Of a DNA stretch of 64,000 bases, positions 26,832 to 35,188 are shown one piece after another (position 1 is the first letter of the stretch; each line of letters opens with the position of its first letter). A program made the translations under genes and the position numbers. The notes under the pieces were generated by a model, which did not search any database, was not told where the DNA came from, and saw only the letters and a list, made by a program, of their open reading frames with translations. Source of the stretch: Barnesiella viscericola DSM 18177 (lineage in GTDB: Bacteria; Bacteroidota; Bacteroidia; Bacteroidales; Barnesiellaceae); assembly GCF_000512915.1 (NCBI RefSeq), contig NZ_CP007034.1, forward strand, positions 2,792,001 to 2,856,000, given 5' to 3'.

Positions 26832-27180
26832 GTCGCAAAAAATGATTCTCCTGTTTTAGACACCGGGATTTGCGAAAATCAGCTTTTTTCGGTTTTTTAG
26901 ATGTCTGATTATCAGTGCGAAATTGGATCTTGTTTTACCCATTTTTTCGCAAGCCTACTTTTATCGGAAAAACCGCAGGAGATTTGCGAAAATTTTTGGA
27001 CAATCAAATCTTTGATAAACAGTTGCTTGCCGATTTTTAGATCGCAAAAAGGCTTGTTTATTCAAATTTTTATACCTACATTTGCGAAAACGGAGAATCA
27101 TCAATGTTAACCATTGGGAATGAGTCGTTTGTATTAGACGCTGTTTCTCCGAATTTAGAAAGGAAGCTGAAAATCAGATT
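26832..27180 (+). promoter_or_regulatory. Leader of CRISPR array 2 with TTTGCGAAAA boxes
   Basis: AT-rich, no gene. ATTTGCGAAAAT occurs at 26868-26879 and 26982-26993, with variants at 26942-26952 (complement) and 27080-27091, the same box as in the leader of array 1. No clear TAnnTTTG promoter box was found close to the first repeat. Confidence 0.6.
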
Positions 27181-27340
27181 GGTACCTATGTCTACTGCTT
27201 CGGCGGTATTGAGACAAAATATCCATAATTTTTATTTTTTTAGTGAATGGTACCTATGTCTACTGCTTCGGCGGTATTGAGACAAAGAATGTTATATATA
27301 ATAACACTCCTTTTAAGGTACCTATGTCTACTGCTTCGGC
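27181..27340 (+). CRISPR. CRISPR array 2: two full repeats, two spacers and a broken third repeat
   Basis: 35-bp repeats at 27181-27215 and 27249-27283, identical to each other, start GGTACCTATGTCTAC and end CGGTATTGAGAC. A third keeps only its first 24 bases (27317-27340), where copy B of the palindromic unit begins. Spacers are 33 bp each (27216-27248, 27284-27316). The handle would be ATTGAGAC, close to that of array 1, while the body of the repeat differs. Confidence 0.95.
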
Positions 27341-27434
27341 ACGGGGTGTCACCCCGCACTTGATGCGGGGTCCAGTCCCGGCACTTTTTCGGGTATTTCC
27401 TGGATTCCGCGTCGTAGCGCGGAATGACGGGGCA
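27341..27434. repeat. GC-rich palindromic repeat unit inside a CRISPR repeat, copy B
   Basis: Same two palindromes as copy A (CACCCCGCACTTGATGCGGGG and ATTCCGCGTCGTAGCGCGGAA). The repeat segment GTCTACTGCTTCG is present on both sides (27326-27338 and 27435-27447), as a target duplication would produce. After it, ACACGGGGTGAC at 27448-27459 looks like the start of another unit. Confidence 0.75.
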
Positions 27435-27512
27435 GTCTACTGCTTCGACACGGGGTGACAGTGCGATTTGTTACTTTTGAAGACAAGGGCAGAGTATGAA
27501 ATGTTAAAAAAG

Positions 27513-27546
27513 AACGGGGCTGTATCGTAACCGATGCAGCCCCGTT
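27513..27546. terminator. Bidirectional terminator between array 2 and the helicase operon
   Basis: AACGGGGCTG (27513-27522) pairs perfectly with CAGCCCCGTT (27537-27546) around a 14-base loop. There are T-runs on both sides (TTTTTA after the right arm, TTCTTTTTT on the other strand), so it can end transcription of array 2 and of the minus-strand genes. Confidence 0.85.
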
Positions 27547-27583
27547 TTTATATACTATGGTTTGTAATTGGTTGTATGTTAAT

Positions 27584-29080
27584 CTATTTCTTTTTGGGGG
27601 TTAGAGAGACACAACTCCAACTCCACTCCTGTTTTTTCTTGTTGTAGTTATATACGGCTAATGCGGTGATGCAATCGCTGTTCTCCAGGCGATATGTGTG
27701 GACCATGTGCGGAGGAATGAAACATTCTATTCCGTTCCCCTTGACAAAAGCGAACAATCGGTCGGGGATTCTTTCGACAAGTCCCGTCAGTGATTGGATA
27801 TACGAAGTATCTTTCAAGGCCGATGATTCGATAAAACGGGTTTTCACAATATTCATATCCTTTTCATTCACGGGCAGCCAGTATAGCTTGATGATTGATC
27901 CAACCCTTACCTTCTGGGGTAGGTTGGAGAGTTTCACCATTCTTCGTTGTTTGTAGCCATATACGATTGCTGCCAGTTTTTTGTTCGGGTCTATATAAGT
28001 GACGATGGCGATATCTTCGTTGGTTCCATGCAGCAAGATGGCGTCGGTCGGTTGCTTGTAGTCCATACCGTCGCTGCCATCGCTAGTGCCCTGTTGTGCC
28101 CACGGTTCTTTTAGCCAGTTTTGAACTTCGTGTGGTAAACGCCATTTCTGACTGGTATAGCATTGTACAATTTGCTCTATCTGAAATTTGGCACGCGGAT
28201 AGTCTTTTTTCTGTAAATAGGCTGCGGCGAGTTTCATGCGGACTTTCCCTAAGAATGTTTCCTGGGTTTTGCAATGTATGGCCCTCAACAGGCAGGCCAG
28301 GTGTATCTCGCTCTCGTTTTGATAGATTTCACTGAGTAGTTGCCATACCCAGAATTCCGATTTCTTTTTCCGGACAAATGGTAATACACTCTCCAGAGCC
28401 TCATCTTTCTCGGCACCCATGGCCAGCATCAGTTTTCCGCAGAAGTATCCGGGATAAAGCATCGACGGATAGTCGTCCATTAGTTTTTCTATTTTAGGTA
28501 GGAAAACTCCGATTCGCTCCCGGTCGTTTAACTTCAGCAAGACTTTGGCATAAGCGATATAGGTTCGTTCGGACAAAGAGATTATGCTCCGTCCGTTCTT
28601 CAGTTTAACCGGTTGATAATCTTCGGGCAGCAGTTTGTCCATGTTCCACCATTCAAGAAATTCGGCCCACTTCTCCCAAGTTTCGAAATTCAAACAGACC
28701 TTTAGCAGGAAGGAGTATCCTTTGGACGGGTTGAACGAGTATTTCCGTATGAGGGAGAATAGGTGGTCCAGGTCGTCGGGCTTTTCGGGAGACAGCCCTT
28801 TTATGAACTCGGTGATACACCACAGGGTCGTGTCGAAAATGAGCGGATCGTTTTCTGGTGTAAGCAGATCGAGGTTCACCAATTCTTCCAGATGTGCCCA
28901 AAAATCGGATTGTCTCTTCTCTTCGACATCCAACTTGATTAAATAATACAGTGCCCAGCCCATGCCACGTTGGGACCATATATTTTGAGGCGAAACGCTC
29001 CAATCGGCTTTGGCTATTGCATAAGCCGACTCGGGCTGGCCCGCTTTGCACAAGGCCGTTATCTCTTTCAGGGTAGCCAT
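27584..29080 (-). CDS. TPR-like protein paired with the RecD-like helicase
   Basis: The 498-residue protein has an N-terminal helical repeat part (residues about 1-320, TPR-like: AGQPESAYAIAKADWSV, AAAYLQKKDYPRAKFQIEQI) and a C-terminal beta-rich part (about 340-490) that reads like two small OB/cold-shock-type folds (IAIVTYIDPNKKLAAIVYG; GLVERIPDRLFAFVKGNG). The latter may bind nucleic acid. It follows the helicase after 2 bases, so the two are one operon. I know of no assigned function. Confidence 0.65.
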   Translation of the reverse strand: MATLKEITALCKAGQPESAYAIAKADWSVSPQNIWSQRGMGWALYYLIKLDVEEKRQSDFWAHLEELVNLDLLTPENDPLIFDTTLWCITEFIKGLSPEKPDDLDHLFSLIRKYSFNPSKGYSFLLKVCLNFETWEKWAEFLEWWNMDKLLPEDYQPVKLKNGRSIISLSERTYIAYAKVLLKLNDRERIGVFLPKIEKLMDDYPSMLYPGYFCGKLMLAMGAEKDEALESVLPFVRKKKSEFWVWQLLSEIYQNESEIHLACLLRAIHCKTQETFLGKVRMKLAAAYLQKKDYPRAKFQIEQIVQCYTSQKWRLPHEVQNWLKEPWAQQGTSDGSDGMDYKQPTDAILLHGTNEDIAIVTYIDPNKKLAAIVYGYKQRRMVKLSNLPQKVRVGSIIKLYWLPVNEKDMNIVKTRFIESSALKDTSYIQSLTGLVERIPDRLFAFVKGNGIECFIPPHMVHTYRLENSDCITALAVYNYNKKKQEWSWSCVSLTPKKK

Positions 29081-29082
29081 GT

Positions 29083-31116
29083 CTATATGAAATAATTTTG
29101 TATTTCCTCTATCAGCATTTTCAGTTCACCATCATCTTTCCCGGCTAATGACATCGGCTTGGCATAAGTGACGAAGCCTTGTTCGTTGATATATATTTTC
29201 AGATACGACAGTGTGCCAGATGTGCGGAAGTAGAAGATTACACTGTAATCTTCGGGGTGCTCTACTACATTGGTAATCTGAATGTCCAGGCTGTCGCATG
29301 CCGAGCGTATCAGTCGATACAGCTCCTCATGAATCTGATTGGAGGGCACATAGTCGAAGACCAAAGGCATGGAGTGCTCATCGTTCAGCATCGTGCAGAC
29401 CATTACACTATGTTCCGATGGTGTTTGAGGTACGGCCGGTAGAAAAATACCGCCCTTTTTATATCGGATATCATAACGCTCCAGGCCTTGAGGTGTTTGT
29501 ATATAGTAGATTTCCTGATAGGGTTTGCTGATGATCTGCGCTATTTTATAGGGCGACCATTCCATATTGTGCTGAATGCACATCCACTTGGCCTGCAAAT
29601 AATCGGGCGCAGAAGCTTCGTGAAAGGGCGAGGGGGTGATTTTGCCGATAATTCTGCACTCTTCATTGATTTTTGAACAGGCTTGCAGGGGCTCGATGCG
29701 AAATTTGGAAAAAGGAGTTATGTGAGGTAAATTGGCTATATACAAGGTGCGTCTTGCCCTGGTTGTTGCGGTATATGCCCAACGCAAGCAATCGTTACTC
29801 AATCCAGTTCGTCCGGTATAGTCGACAAATACGCAGTCCCACTCTCCGCCTTGACATTTATGACCGGTTACCGCGTAACCATATTTCGCTTTCAAGCAGT
29901 TGTAATACGCGTCGGCTTCCAGGGCATCGGCAAATTCCTTCGTACCTTGTTTCAGATGAGGATGACGCATGCAAAAATTGATATACAAGGCTCTACACTC
30001 ATCTATGCTCAAGTTCGACATTCGATTATTCAACAGATTTAACAATAAGAAGCAACTCACGGGATGGCCCGACGAATCGGGTATTTGAATGCGCATGAAT
30101 TCCAACGTGATAATTTTTCGAACCTTATTCCCGCCCTCTTGTACATATACCGGAGCCGACTGCTGCACTTTTTCTCCTGTGTGCAATACGGGAATGAACT
30201 CACCATTCATTCGGTCCAAGTAAAAATTATTCTGCACAACCATAAGTACCTCTCCCTCTTTTAAGGGAGGATTCGCTTCTTCATATATCCTTTGTCGGAT
30301 AGCCTGATTATATTGTGCGGCATCACTATTGGAATAGCAGATGACTACGGTGTTGTTGGCTCCGTTTTGTTTCCTCGTTTCCAGATATTTGTCGAGCAGT
30401 TCGCCCGAGGATAGGCATTCAACCTCGCCCGTTTTCTCGGCAAATACCAATCGGTTGCGTTTGTCTTTCTCCAAAAGATTCCTTATTTGCAGGGCATTTT
30501 TCAAAATCATGCTGTCCCCCTTTTGTCTGAGAATCTCGGTCAACTCTGCAGTCATTACCTTTAATCCCTTGGCTTCAAAATAGGATTCGTTCAATGCTTG
30601 GGAAACAGGGTCACCAACCGGGGGTAACTGAGCCGGATCTCCTACAAAAATAATTTTTCCACCAGACGAAGGACGTGCATAGGTCAACAAATCGTCCATT
30701 AAATTGTCGGTGCCAAATTCGAATAGCTCTTGTTTGACTTGACGGGCACAGACCATGGAGGCCTCGTCGACAATAGCTACCAAATTACGGATATTGAAAG
30801 ATATGGGAAAGTGTAGCTTAAATTCCGAATCGGCAATATCGGTTACCGGTTTTACGGCCAGCGATGCCTTATCGTATATGACCCGGTGAATGGTATAGGC
30901 TTCATATCCCGTTTTGAGGTGTAGAACTCGGGCGGCCCGACCGGTAGGAGCCATTAAGGTTATCGGCCGAATCGTAGATATATAGTCCGCCATCTGTTTA
31001 ATCATGGTCGTTTTACCCGTACCAGCATATCCGCAAAGAATGAAAACGGCGGCATCACTCTCCATAAACTTTTTTATCGCATCTAATACGTGCTTTTGTT
31101 GTTGTGTCAATTCCAT
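29083..31116 (-). CDS. RecD/Dda-like superfamily 1 DNA helicase
   Basis: The 677-residue ATPase has Walker A GYAGTGKT (29-36), motif Ia LMAPTGRAARVL, Walker B VDEASMV, motif III FVGDPAQLPPVGD, and the C-terminal UvrD-like motifs GYAVTGHKCQGGEW and YTATTRARRTLYI. It should unwind DNA 5' to 3' as RecD2/Dda enzymes do. The last 200 residues are unrecognised. With its TPR partner it lies between the CRISPR locus and further defence-like genes. Confidence 0.88.
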   Translation of the reverse strand: MELTQQQKHVLDAIKKFMESDAAVFILCGYAGTGKTTMIKQMADYISTIRPITLMAPTGRAARVLHLKTGYEAYTIHRVIYDKASLAVKPVTDIADSEFKLHFPISFNIRNLVAIVDEASMVCARQVKQELFEFGTDNLMDDLLTYARPSSGGKIIFVGDPAQLPPVGDPVSQALNESYFEAKGLKVMTAELTEILRQKGDSMILKNALQIRNLLEKDKRNRLVFAEKTGEVECLSSGELLDKYLETRKQNGANNTVVICYSNSDAAQYNQAIRQRIYEEANPPLKEGEVLMVVQNNFYLDRMNGEFIPVLHTGEKVQQSAPVYVQEGGNKVRKIITLEFMRIQIPDSSGHPVSCFLLLNLLNNRMSNLSIDECRALYINFCMRHPHLKQGTKEFADALEADAYYNCLKAKYGYAVTGHKCQGGEWDCVFVDYTGRTGLSNDCLRWAYTATTRARRTLYIANLPHITPFSKFRIEPLQACSKINEECRIIGKITPSPFHEASAPDYLQAKWMCIQHNMEWSPYKIAQIISKPYQEIYYIQTPQGLERYDIRYKKGGIFLPAVPQTPSEHSVMVCTMLNDEHSMPLVFDYVPSNQIHEELYRLIRSACDSLDIQITNVVEHPEDYSVIFYFRTSGTLSYLKIYINEQGFVTYAKPMSLAGKDDGELKMLIEEIQNYFI

Positions 31117-31228
31117 ATAATTCTACCGTTTGTTCTTGGATAGTAGAGATTTTCGAGACAATTACAACCAGCCATAAATTGTCGGCCTTTTATGTGTTGA
31201 TTAACAATGGTATATCGGTTTGAATACT

Positions 31229-31392
31229 GCCATTGGCAAGCAGCCATGAGCTGGATAATTTGTAAGTCAGTAGCTTTTGTATTCCTCTTGTTTTGTACCT
31301 CTTTTTAGGATAGTAAAAATAAGCGTAATTTCTTGAATATCAAAATGTGCAGTGCAAAAACTTGTAGGAAATGCTGCTTGGGGTGAGAAAAA
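31229..31392. repeat. Diverged direct repeat, right copy (partner 9044-9200)
   Basis: Related to 9044-9200 by eye. Here it lies 40 bases before the second AAA ATPase fragment; the two features are separated by 5.4 kb on the left side of the CRISPR locus. Confidence 0.55.
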
Positions 31393-31431
31393 GTCTCCAA
31401 ATAGCTCTGAAACAAGGGCGGACATTATGAT

Positions 31432-31545
31432 TATTTTGCGAAGTACTCAGTCTTCAACCAATAGGTATAAATCGGGTTTTGAGACGAGATTTCACCAGTC
31501 TTATTATCCAATATATCATTCTTGATAAGGGCTACCTTTGAGCGG
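31432..31545 (-). pseudogene. Second C-terminal fragment of the AAA ATPase family
   Basis: The minus strand reads VALIKNDILDNKTGEISSQN, then PIYTYWLKTEYFAK and a stop at 31432, nearly the same as the fragment at 14632-14760. Only the last 38 or so residues remain. The two fragments flank the CRISPR locus as direct repeats. Confidence 0.65.
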
Positions 31546-31712
31546 GATATTGAGGCCGGTGAAGAGATTTGATAGCGATGCATCGCTTCGGTTGAACTAT
31601 CCTCTAACGGTAGTGATTTGCAATGTTATTTTGATTCCTTGAGATTCATAGAAAGATAAGGCGCTCATAAGATCATGTGGCAATATGTGACTGAGAAAGG
31701 GGAATTCCTGGT
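31546..31712. other. Short intergenic region
   Basis: No gene or structure seen; it separates the ATPase fragment from the following minus-strand gene. Confidence 0.4.
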
Positions 31713-32402
31713 TTATGATATAGCCTGGTTTATCCTTACTATTATTGCGATTCTTTTTTCAATTAAGTTATTTCGCTTTATATTTGGCTCAAATGAACAA
31801 CAATAATTGGGACTGTTGCGACTAGAACTTAAGTGGAGATGAGCTTGATACATATCCTCTAGTTCGTCTTTCTGGTTTTCATTGATATTTTTAGAAGATA
31901 AGAAATGGAGTCCTATGGGAATACATAAATCACCCATTGTCAGTCCATTTCTTATTTCAGATTTCACAAATGTTTTCAATTGGTAATTCGTCAGGACATT
32001 CCATCTGTGTTTGGCCTCTTTAGTCAATGAACCTCTCCATTTGCTATGCTTGACTTCAATAAGAAAGGTGCAGTGCTTATAATAACACCAATAGTCAATA
32101 CGTCCAGAGCTATTGATCTTTTCTCCTCGGATATGGCGAGTCACCTGTTGTTCTGCCATTACATAACCATTGCAAATTTTCCAGAGAGCCGGCATAAGGC
32201 ATGTGTCAAGCTGCCTTTCTGAATATTCGTATGGAGAGTCTATAGCACCTGGATTACTGATGTATTTATAGCAAAGGGCACAAAATTCTTTAAATAAAGA
32301 ATTTATGAATTGTGCAGCAATTTGTTCGCTATTGTATTGAATTTCAATTTTATGGGGGAATACAAATTTCCCAATTGGTGATTCTCTCGATAATAATTTC
32401 AT
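31713..32402 (-). CDS. Hypothetical protein with possible PD-(D/E)xK nuclease motif
   Basis: A 229-residue protein. GRIDYWCYYKHCTFLIEVKHS contains D103, E116 and K118 in the spacing expected for PD-(D/E)xK enzymes, and a conserved-looking QVTRHIRG segment precedes it. I do not recognise the family otherwise. It is divergent from the XRE regulator gene at 32497, with 94 bases between the starts, so they could share a control region. Confidence 0.6.
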   Translation of the reverse strand: MKLLSRESPIGKFVFPHKIEIQYNSEQIAAQFINSLFKEFCALCYKYISNPGAIDSPYEYSERQLDTCLMPALWKICNGYVMAEQQVTRHIRGEKINSSGRIDYWCYYKHCTFLIEVKHSKWRGSLTKEAKHRWNVLTNYQLKTFVKSEIRNGLTMGDLCIPIGLHFLSSKNINENQKDELEDMYQAHLHLSSSRNSPNYCCSFEPNIKRNNLIEKRIAIIVRINQAIS

Positions 32403-32496
32403 TGATGGATTTTATTAGAAACTATATTAAAAGACAAATATACATCTTTTGAAAATTTTCGGTAGATTGAGCTAAAAAAGATTCTCTGAGTACATA

Positions 32497-32814
32497 ATGA
32501 CAAAAAGTACGATGGGTACTAAGCTGCCAAGAAAGCTGGGACAGAAGATGCAAATTGTGGGTGAGCAAATCAGACTTGCACGATTGCGTAGAAATCTCAG
32601 TATCGCTCAGGTAGCCGAACGTGCTACTTGTTCGTCCCTTACGGTTTCACGTATCGAGAAAGGTGCACCGACAGTGGCAATTGGTATTTATCTTAGGGTG
32701 CTTTATGCGTTTCAACTGGGTGATGATATTCTTCTGCTTGCAAAGGAAGATGCAATGGGAAAGGCCTTGCAGTATTTGAGTCTCAAGAAACGTGAAAGGG
32801 CATCCAAGAAATAA
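32497..32814 (+). CDS. XRE-family HTH regulator (HipB-like)
   Basis: This 105-residue protein has a helix-turn-helix domain at about residues 18-75 (VGEQIRLARLRRNLS, AQVAERATCSSLTVSRIEKG). Such proteins normally act as HipB-type antitoxins and repressors with a HipA kinase encoded next. Here the following gene is only a broken hipA start, so the regulator is orphaned. Confidence 0.85.
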   Translation: MTKSTMGTKLPRKLGQKMQIVGEQIRLARLRRNLSIAQVAERATCSSLTVSRIEKGAPTVAIGIYLRVLYAFQLGDDILLLAKEDAMGKALQYLSLKKRERASKK

Positions 32815-32817
32815 GGA

Positions 32818-32947
32818 ATGAAAAGCCCCCTATGTATTTGCTGATTTTGATTGGCAGAAAGAACCGAGGCTAATTGGAGGGCTAAGTTACGAGTTACGTC
32901 GTGGTTCTTTTATGGCTTTTTTAGATGAGATATTCTTCCATCTATAA
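32818..32947 (+). pseudogene. hipA: hipA remnant (frameshifted and truncated)
   Basis: ATG AAA AGC CCC is followed by a fifth C; dropping one C restores PYVFADFDWQKEPRLIGGL followed by SYELRRGSFMAF, which is the start of HipA-type kinases. After about 33 codons the homology ends, followed by a stop at 32945. The toxin is therefore lost by both a poly-C frameshift and a 3' deletion. Confidence 0.75.
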
Positions 32948-33010
32948 AATAATTTGAAAATTTTCGTTTGTCTTTATACTTGTTATTTATATTTTTGAAA
33001 AAAATTACAT

Positions 33011-34492
33011 ATGGCAGAGTTGTACAGTCATCTTGGGTTTATCCGTAATCCGTTTTCGACATATTCAGCAGAAGAAGAATGTGAGTTTCTTGATGATATA
33101 TATATTAAACCAAAATTCTTTCATACTCTTCAATCTGATATAGCCAATGGGCACAGCCGATTTATTTTAGGGGCAAGAGGTGTTGGAAAAACAGCTTTGA
33201 TATCTCAATTGAAGACAAATTTAGAAAAAGACAATATCTTTTCTATAATCATTGATAATTTTGATGGTATCCCAAAGGACAATAATAATACAGAGTTTAT
33301 TAGACTTATTATTGAATATTTAGTAAAGTATTATTGTATTGAGCTTGGAAATTGTCCGAAGAGAATACGTAGTTTAAATCGAGTACAAAAAGAAAAGTTA
33401 TCATTCTTCATAAGTGAATTTTTTGTTACAATCAGTTCTTTGGAATATACACGGTTAAATAATAGAACCAATATTTATCATAAGACTAATTGTATTAAAC
33501 AGATTTATAATAGATTTTTTAATAAACCTATAAATTATTCTATATCGGGATGTATGGAGATTGCTTCAGATTTTATTAGGAGCCATCTTGGATTACCCAA
33601 GGTTGATAAAGAAATATATTATAAAAATTATTTGCCAGAGTGTGAAATAAAACAATCTAAGCAAAGAGAAATACCATTAAATTATAGGGCTTATAAATCT
33701 ATTTTATCAGATTTTGCGGAAATTATACAAAAATCTGGATACAAGAATGTTGTAATCTTTTTTGACAAAATTGATGAATTTCCACAATTAAATAATAACA
33801 TTAGTCTTGTAGCTAATTTCCTAGAGAGTTTATTTAAAGACACTACAATTTTGATGGATTGCCATTATTCCATTGTATTTAGTATTTGGGATGCAATTAA
33901 ACCAGAACTAACAAACAAAGGGGTCCGGTTTGATAAAATTAAACCGATTGATATTACATGGAGTAATGAAGAGATTAAGAGAATTGTAGAAAAAAGGATA
34001 TCATATTTTAGTCGAGGAAGGATAGTATTGGATTCTTTAATTAGGAATCAGAACAAAATTGATGACCTTATTAATTTATCTAATCATTCACCTAGATACG
34101 TTTTTCGATTGTTTTCATATATATATGATTGCCAGTCTGATAAAGATGATATGGCACAAGCATTTGAATCTTGTATTATAGATAAGGGAGTGCTGCTGTT
34201 TTGTCAGAATTTTGATTATTACGCAATATATCCAAGGTCAATGGGGAAAGTAGATGTTATCACAAATATTAATCGCTTGTTAAAAATAGGTAAAACGATT
34301 ATCAAAACGAATGATTATGTTTCCACATATAAAGTAAGTACTCCTACAGCTATTTCGTATATTAGAATAGCTTTGAATTATAATCTTATTAAGGAGCTTC
34401 CAGAAACAGATAAAGGGGCAAAGCAATATACAATTAATGATCCTGTTATTAGTCATTTAATTGAAGCTGGAATCACAGAATTGAGGAAGTAG
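33011..34492 (+). CDS. P-loop ATPase of the Sll1717 type
   Basis: The 493-residue protein begins FIRNPFSTYSAEEE, then has Walker A GARGVGKT (54-61) and a Walker B-like strand NVVIFFDKIDEF near residues 254-265. The C-terminal 80 residues look like a winged helix. Sll1717-type ATPases (related to STAND/AAA ATPases) occur in defence islands and are thought to act as NTP-driven switches. It stands alone in its direction, 60 bases after the hipA remnant, and is very AT-rich. Confidence 0.75.
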   Translation: MAELYSHLGFIRNPFSTYSAEEECEFLDDIYIKPKFFHTLQSDIANGHSRFILGARGVGKTALISQLKTNLEKDNIFSIIIDNFDGIPKDNNNTEFIRLIIEYLVKYYCIELGNCPKRIRSLNRVQKEKLSFFISEFFVTISSLEYTRLNNRTNIYHKTNCIKQIYNRFFNKPINYSISGCMEIASDFIRSHLGLPKVDKEIYYKNYLPECEIKQSKQREIPLNYRAYKSILSDFAEIIQKSGYKNVVIFFDKIDEFPQLNNNISLVANFLESLFKDTTILMDCHYSIVFSIWDAIKPELTNKGVRFDKIKPIDITWSNEEIKRIVEKRISYFSRGRIVLDSLIRNQNKIDDLINLSNHSPRYVFRLFSYIYDCQSDKDDMAQAFESCIIDKGVLLFCQNFDYYAIYPRSMGKVDVITNINRLLKIGKTIIKTNDYVSTYKVSTPTAISYIRIALNYNLIKELPETDKGAKQYTINDPVISHLIEAGITELRK

Positions 34493-34679
34493 AATTTATA
34501 ATAATAATGAGATAATGAAGCAGAAAGCGGTTTTTCTTGTGTCGATAGACTCTGTTATGATTTATATTACTTTATAGTCAGCAAAGTCATCTATATGTGA
34601 TTCTTAAGCTTTTGACATAAACTGAGGTGAGATGATGCCTTGTTGATGATTCCGTTTGCTGTTATATAGTTGTGTAGAG

Positions 34680-35048
34680 TCAAAAATTATAACCGCTCTT
34701 GGGTTTGCGCTTTGCTCCATGTACAATCTCCGCTACCTGTTCCTGGAGCGACATAGACTGTACTTGCTTGCGTCCGGATTCAATCCATTGCAGCAGTTCG
34801 TCTTCATAAAAGTAAAGTTTCTTGCCTCGTTTGTAAGCAGGAATCAATCCTTTACGGGCTAGTGTGTAAATGGTGGGCTTTGCCTTTCGTGTGATTTTGC
34901 AGGCTTCGTCAATTTCAATAAAACGATGCTTGTCGGAAGAAGTCTGCGGTTGCAGTGCCGCTACCATTTCCCGGATTTGCTCCATCTGTTCTGTGAGATA
35001 CGCTACCGCCTGCGGCAGCGTATCAAAAGTGATTTGTTCGGTTGCCAT
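34680..35048 (-). CDS. Excisionase-like helix-turn-helix DNA-binding protein
   Basis: A 122-residue protein with a coiled-coil-like N-terminal part (YLTEQMEQIREMVAAL) and a MerR/excisionase-type wHTH at about 43-92 (EACKITRKAKPTIYTLARKG, KRGKKLYFYEDELLQWI). This family is very common in Bacteroides mobile elements, where it helps control excision or tra gene expression. No integrase is seen next to it. Confidence 0.85.
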   Translation of the reverse strand: MATEQITFDTLPQAVAYLTEQMEQIREMVAALQPQTSSDKHRFIEIDEACKITRKAKPTIYTLARKGLIPAYKRGKKLYFYEDELLQWIESGRKQVQSMSLQEQVAEIVHGAKRKPKSGYNF

Positions 35049-35164
35049 ACGTACTCGTTGTTAATTGTTTGCTGGCAAAGGAAATTGGTGTTTTGATGGT
35101 GGGAAATATCACCAGAATATAACTATGAGATAACTTTTGGTGGCGATAGATTGAGATAAATCCG

Positions 35165-35172
35165 TATCTTTG
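35165..35172 (+). promoter_or_regulatory. Possible -7 promoter box before the HNH gene
   Basis: TATCTTTG fits the Bacteroides TAnnTTTG box and lies 17 bases upstream of the start codon. TTTTGG at 35135-35140 could be the upstream element, though its spacing is longer than usual. Confidence 0.35.
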
Positions 35173-35188
35173 TGTTAGTTAATAGGGA

